Assembly: GCA_035266845.1 (NCBI GenBank)
Contig: DATFMP010000075.1
Location: 17,938-81,937, forward strand
Source of the DNA: DATFMP01 sp035266845
GTDB lineage: Bacteria; SAR324; JACQKK01
Direction of reading: 5' to 3'
Length of the DNA stretch: 64,000 nucleotides
Shown here: piece after piece, positions 63,767 to 64,000 of the stretch
How positions within the stretch are numbered: position 1 is the stretch's first letter
Layout of the letters: the number at the start of each line of letters is the position of its first letter
Notes under the pieces: generated by a model
What the model saw: the letters and a program-made list of their open reading frames with translations, nothing else
Told to the model about the DNA's origin: nothing
The model's database searches: none
Position numbers and translations under genes: made by a program

Positions 63767-64000
63767 CTACGCCTCGTCCTCCGGCTCTTCCTTCGGCTTG
63801 CGCGGACGCGCCACGCGCGAGACGATGACGCTGATCTCGTAGAGCAGCAGCAGGGGTATACCCAGCAGCACCTGCGTGAAGGCATCCGGCGGCGTAAGGA
63901 CGGCCGCGGCGACGAAGATGATGACGATGGCGTAGCGGCGGTTCTTGCTGAGCCACTCGGGCGTCAGCAGGCCGATGCGGGTCAGCAGCAGGCTGATCAG
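63767..64000 (-). CDS. tatC: TatC, Sec-independent translocase subunit (3' part; 5' end beyond window)
   Basis: The last 77 residues are seen: LISLLLTRIGLLTPEWLSKNRRYAIVIIFVAAAVLTPPDAFTQVLLGIPLLLLYEISVIVSRVARPRKPKEEPEDEA. The NRRYA-x-V-x-x-F-x-x-A-x-x-TPPD-x-x-x-Q motif and the final membrane helix are typical of TatC, the receptor of the twin-arginine export complex in the inner membrane. The stop is at 63767-63769. tatA/B would be expected beyond the right edge. Confidence 0.95.
   Translation of the reverse strand: MISLLLTRIGLLTPEWLSKNRRYAIVIIFVAAAVLTPPDAFTQVLLGIPLLLLYEISVIVSRVARPRKPKEEPEDEA

Overview
The window is 64 kb of very GC-rich DNA from a flagellated Gram-negative bacterium. Signs of an outer membrane are a MotB/OmpA-type domain, an LpxH-like phosphoesterase, ADP-heptose-type glycosyltransferases and a lipoprotein. 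The gene mix (LLM flavin monooxygenase, CaiB/BaiF CoA-transferase, acyl-CoA carboxylase, peptide ABC transporter, HpcH/HpaI aldolase, adrenodoxin-type ferredoxin, OpcA) fits a metabolically versatile proteobacterium or a neighbouring phylum. I cannot assign a genus from sequence alone.

Layout. (1) 1-343: end of motB. (2) 0.4-10.7 kb: a catabolic/acyl-CoA gene neighbourhood on both strands, containing two alpha/beta hydrolases, an LLM monooxygenase, an acyl-CoA carboxyltransferase, an aldo/keto-reductase-like protein, a CoA-transferase, an EthD-like barrel protein and an SDR. (3) 11.0-18.6 kb: NnrS and a complete dppABCDF-type peptide transporter on the minus strand. A ~150-bp inverted repeat pair brackets this block. 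(4) 19.1-47.2 kb: a flagellar region almost wholly on the minus strand. It has small proteins, a FlgN-like chaperone, mnmE, a lipoprotein, eight flagellin-family genes, two fliS and a 1083-residue fliD. Five non-coding islands of 0.5-2.6 kb, about 7.5 kb in all, separate several of the flagellin genes. (5) 47.7-53.9 kb: zwf-opcA-pgl and gnd (oxidative pentose phosphate pathway), with a small membrane protein and a merF/thioredoxin-fold pair between pgl and gnd. (6) 54.2-64 kb: a glycosyltransferase/LpxH-like pair, ferredoxin, DUF4254/GT9, a prepilin-peptidase N-domain stub, an HpcH/HpaI aldolase, uvrC and the end of tatC.

The most striking system is the flagellin array. Six genes look like normal flagellins. 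Two (24592-26097 and 36602-37954) keep only the central module and have lost the conserved polymerisation ends. All eight, and the C-terminal part of FliD, share one central module with the motif order SP..GY, RH..YGS and D(I/V)xGTIxGxxAxGxGQxLTG. FliD also carries three tandem ~80-residue repeats. A good sigma-28 promoter is visible only before the 577-residue flagellin next to fliD. The non-coding islands share a short-motif vocabulary (such as acaccaccgcac and exact 23-bp repeats) that is nearly absent elsewhere in the window.

Intergenic space elsewhere carries at least four families of dispersed palindromic repeats. One begins exactly at TAG stop codons of upstream genes. Another is a TCATTCCGAG-type inverted-repeat family clustered at 53.9-57.8 kb.
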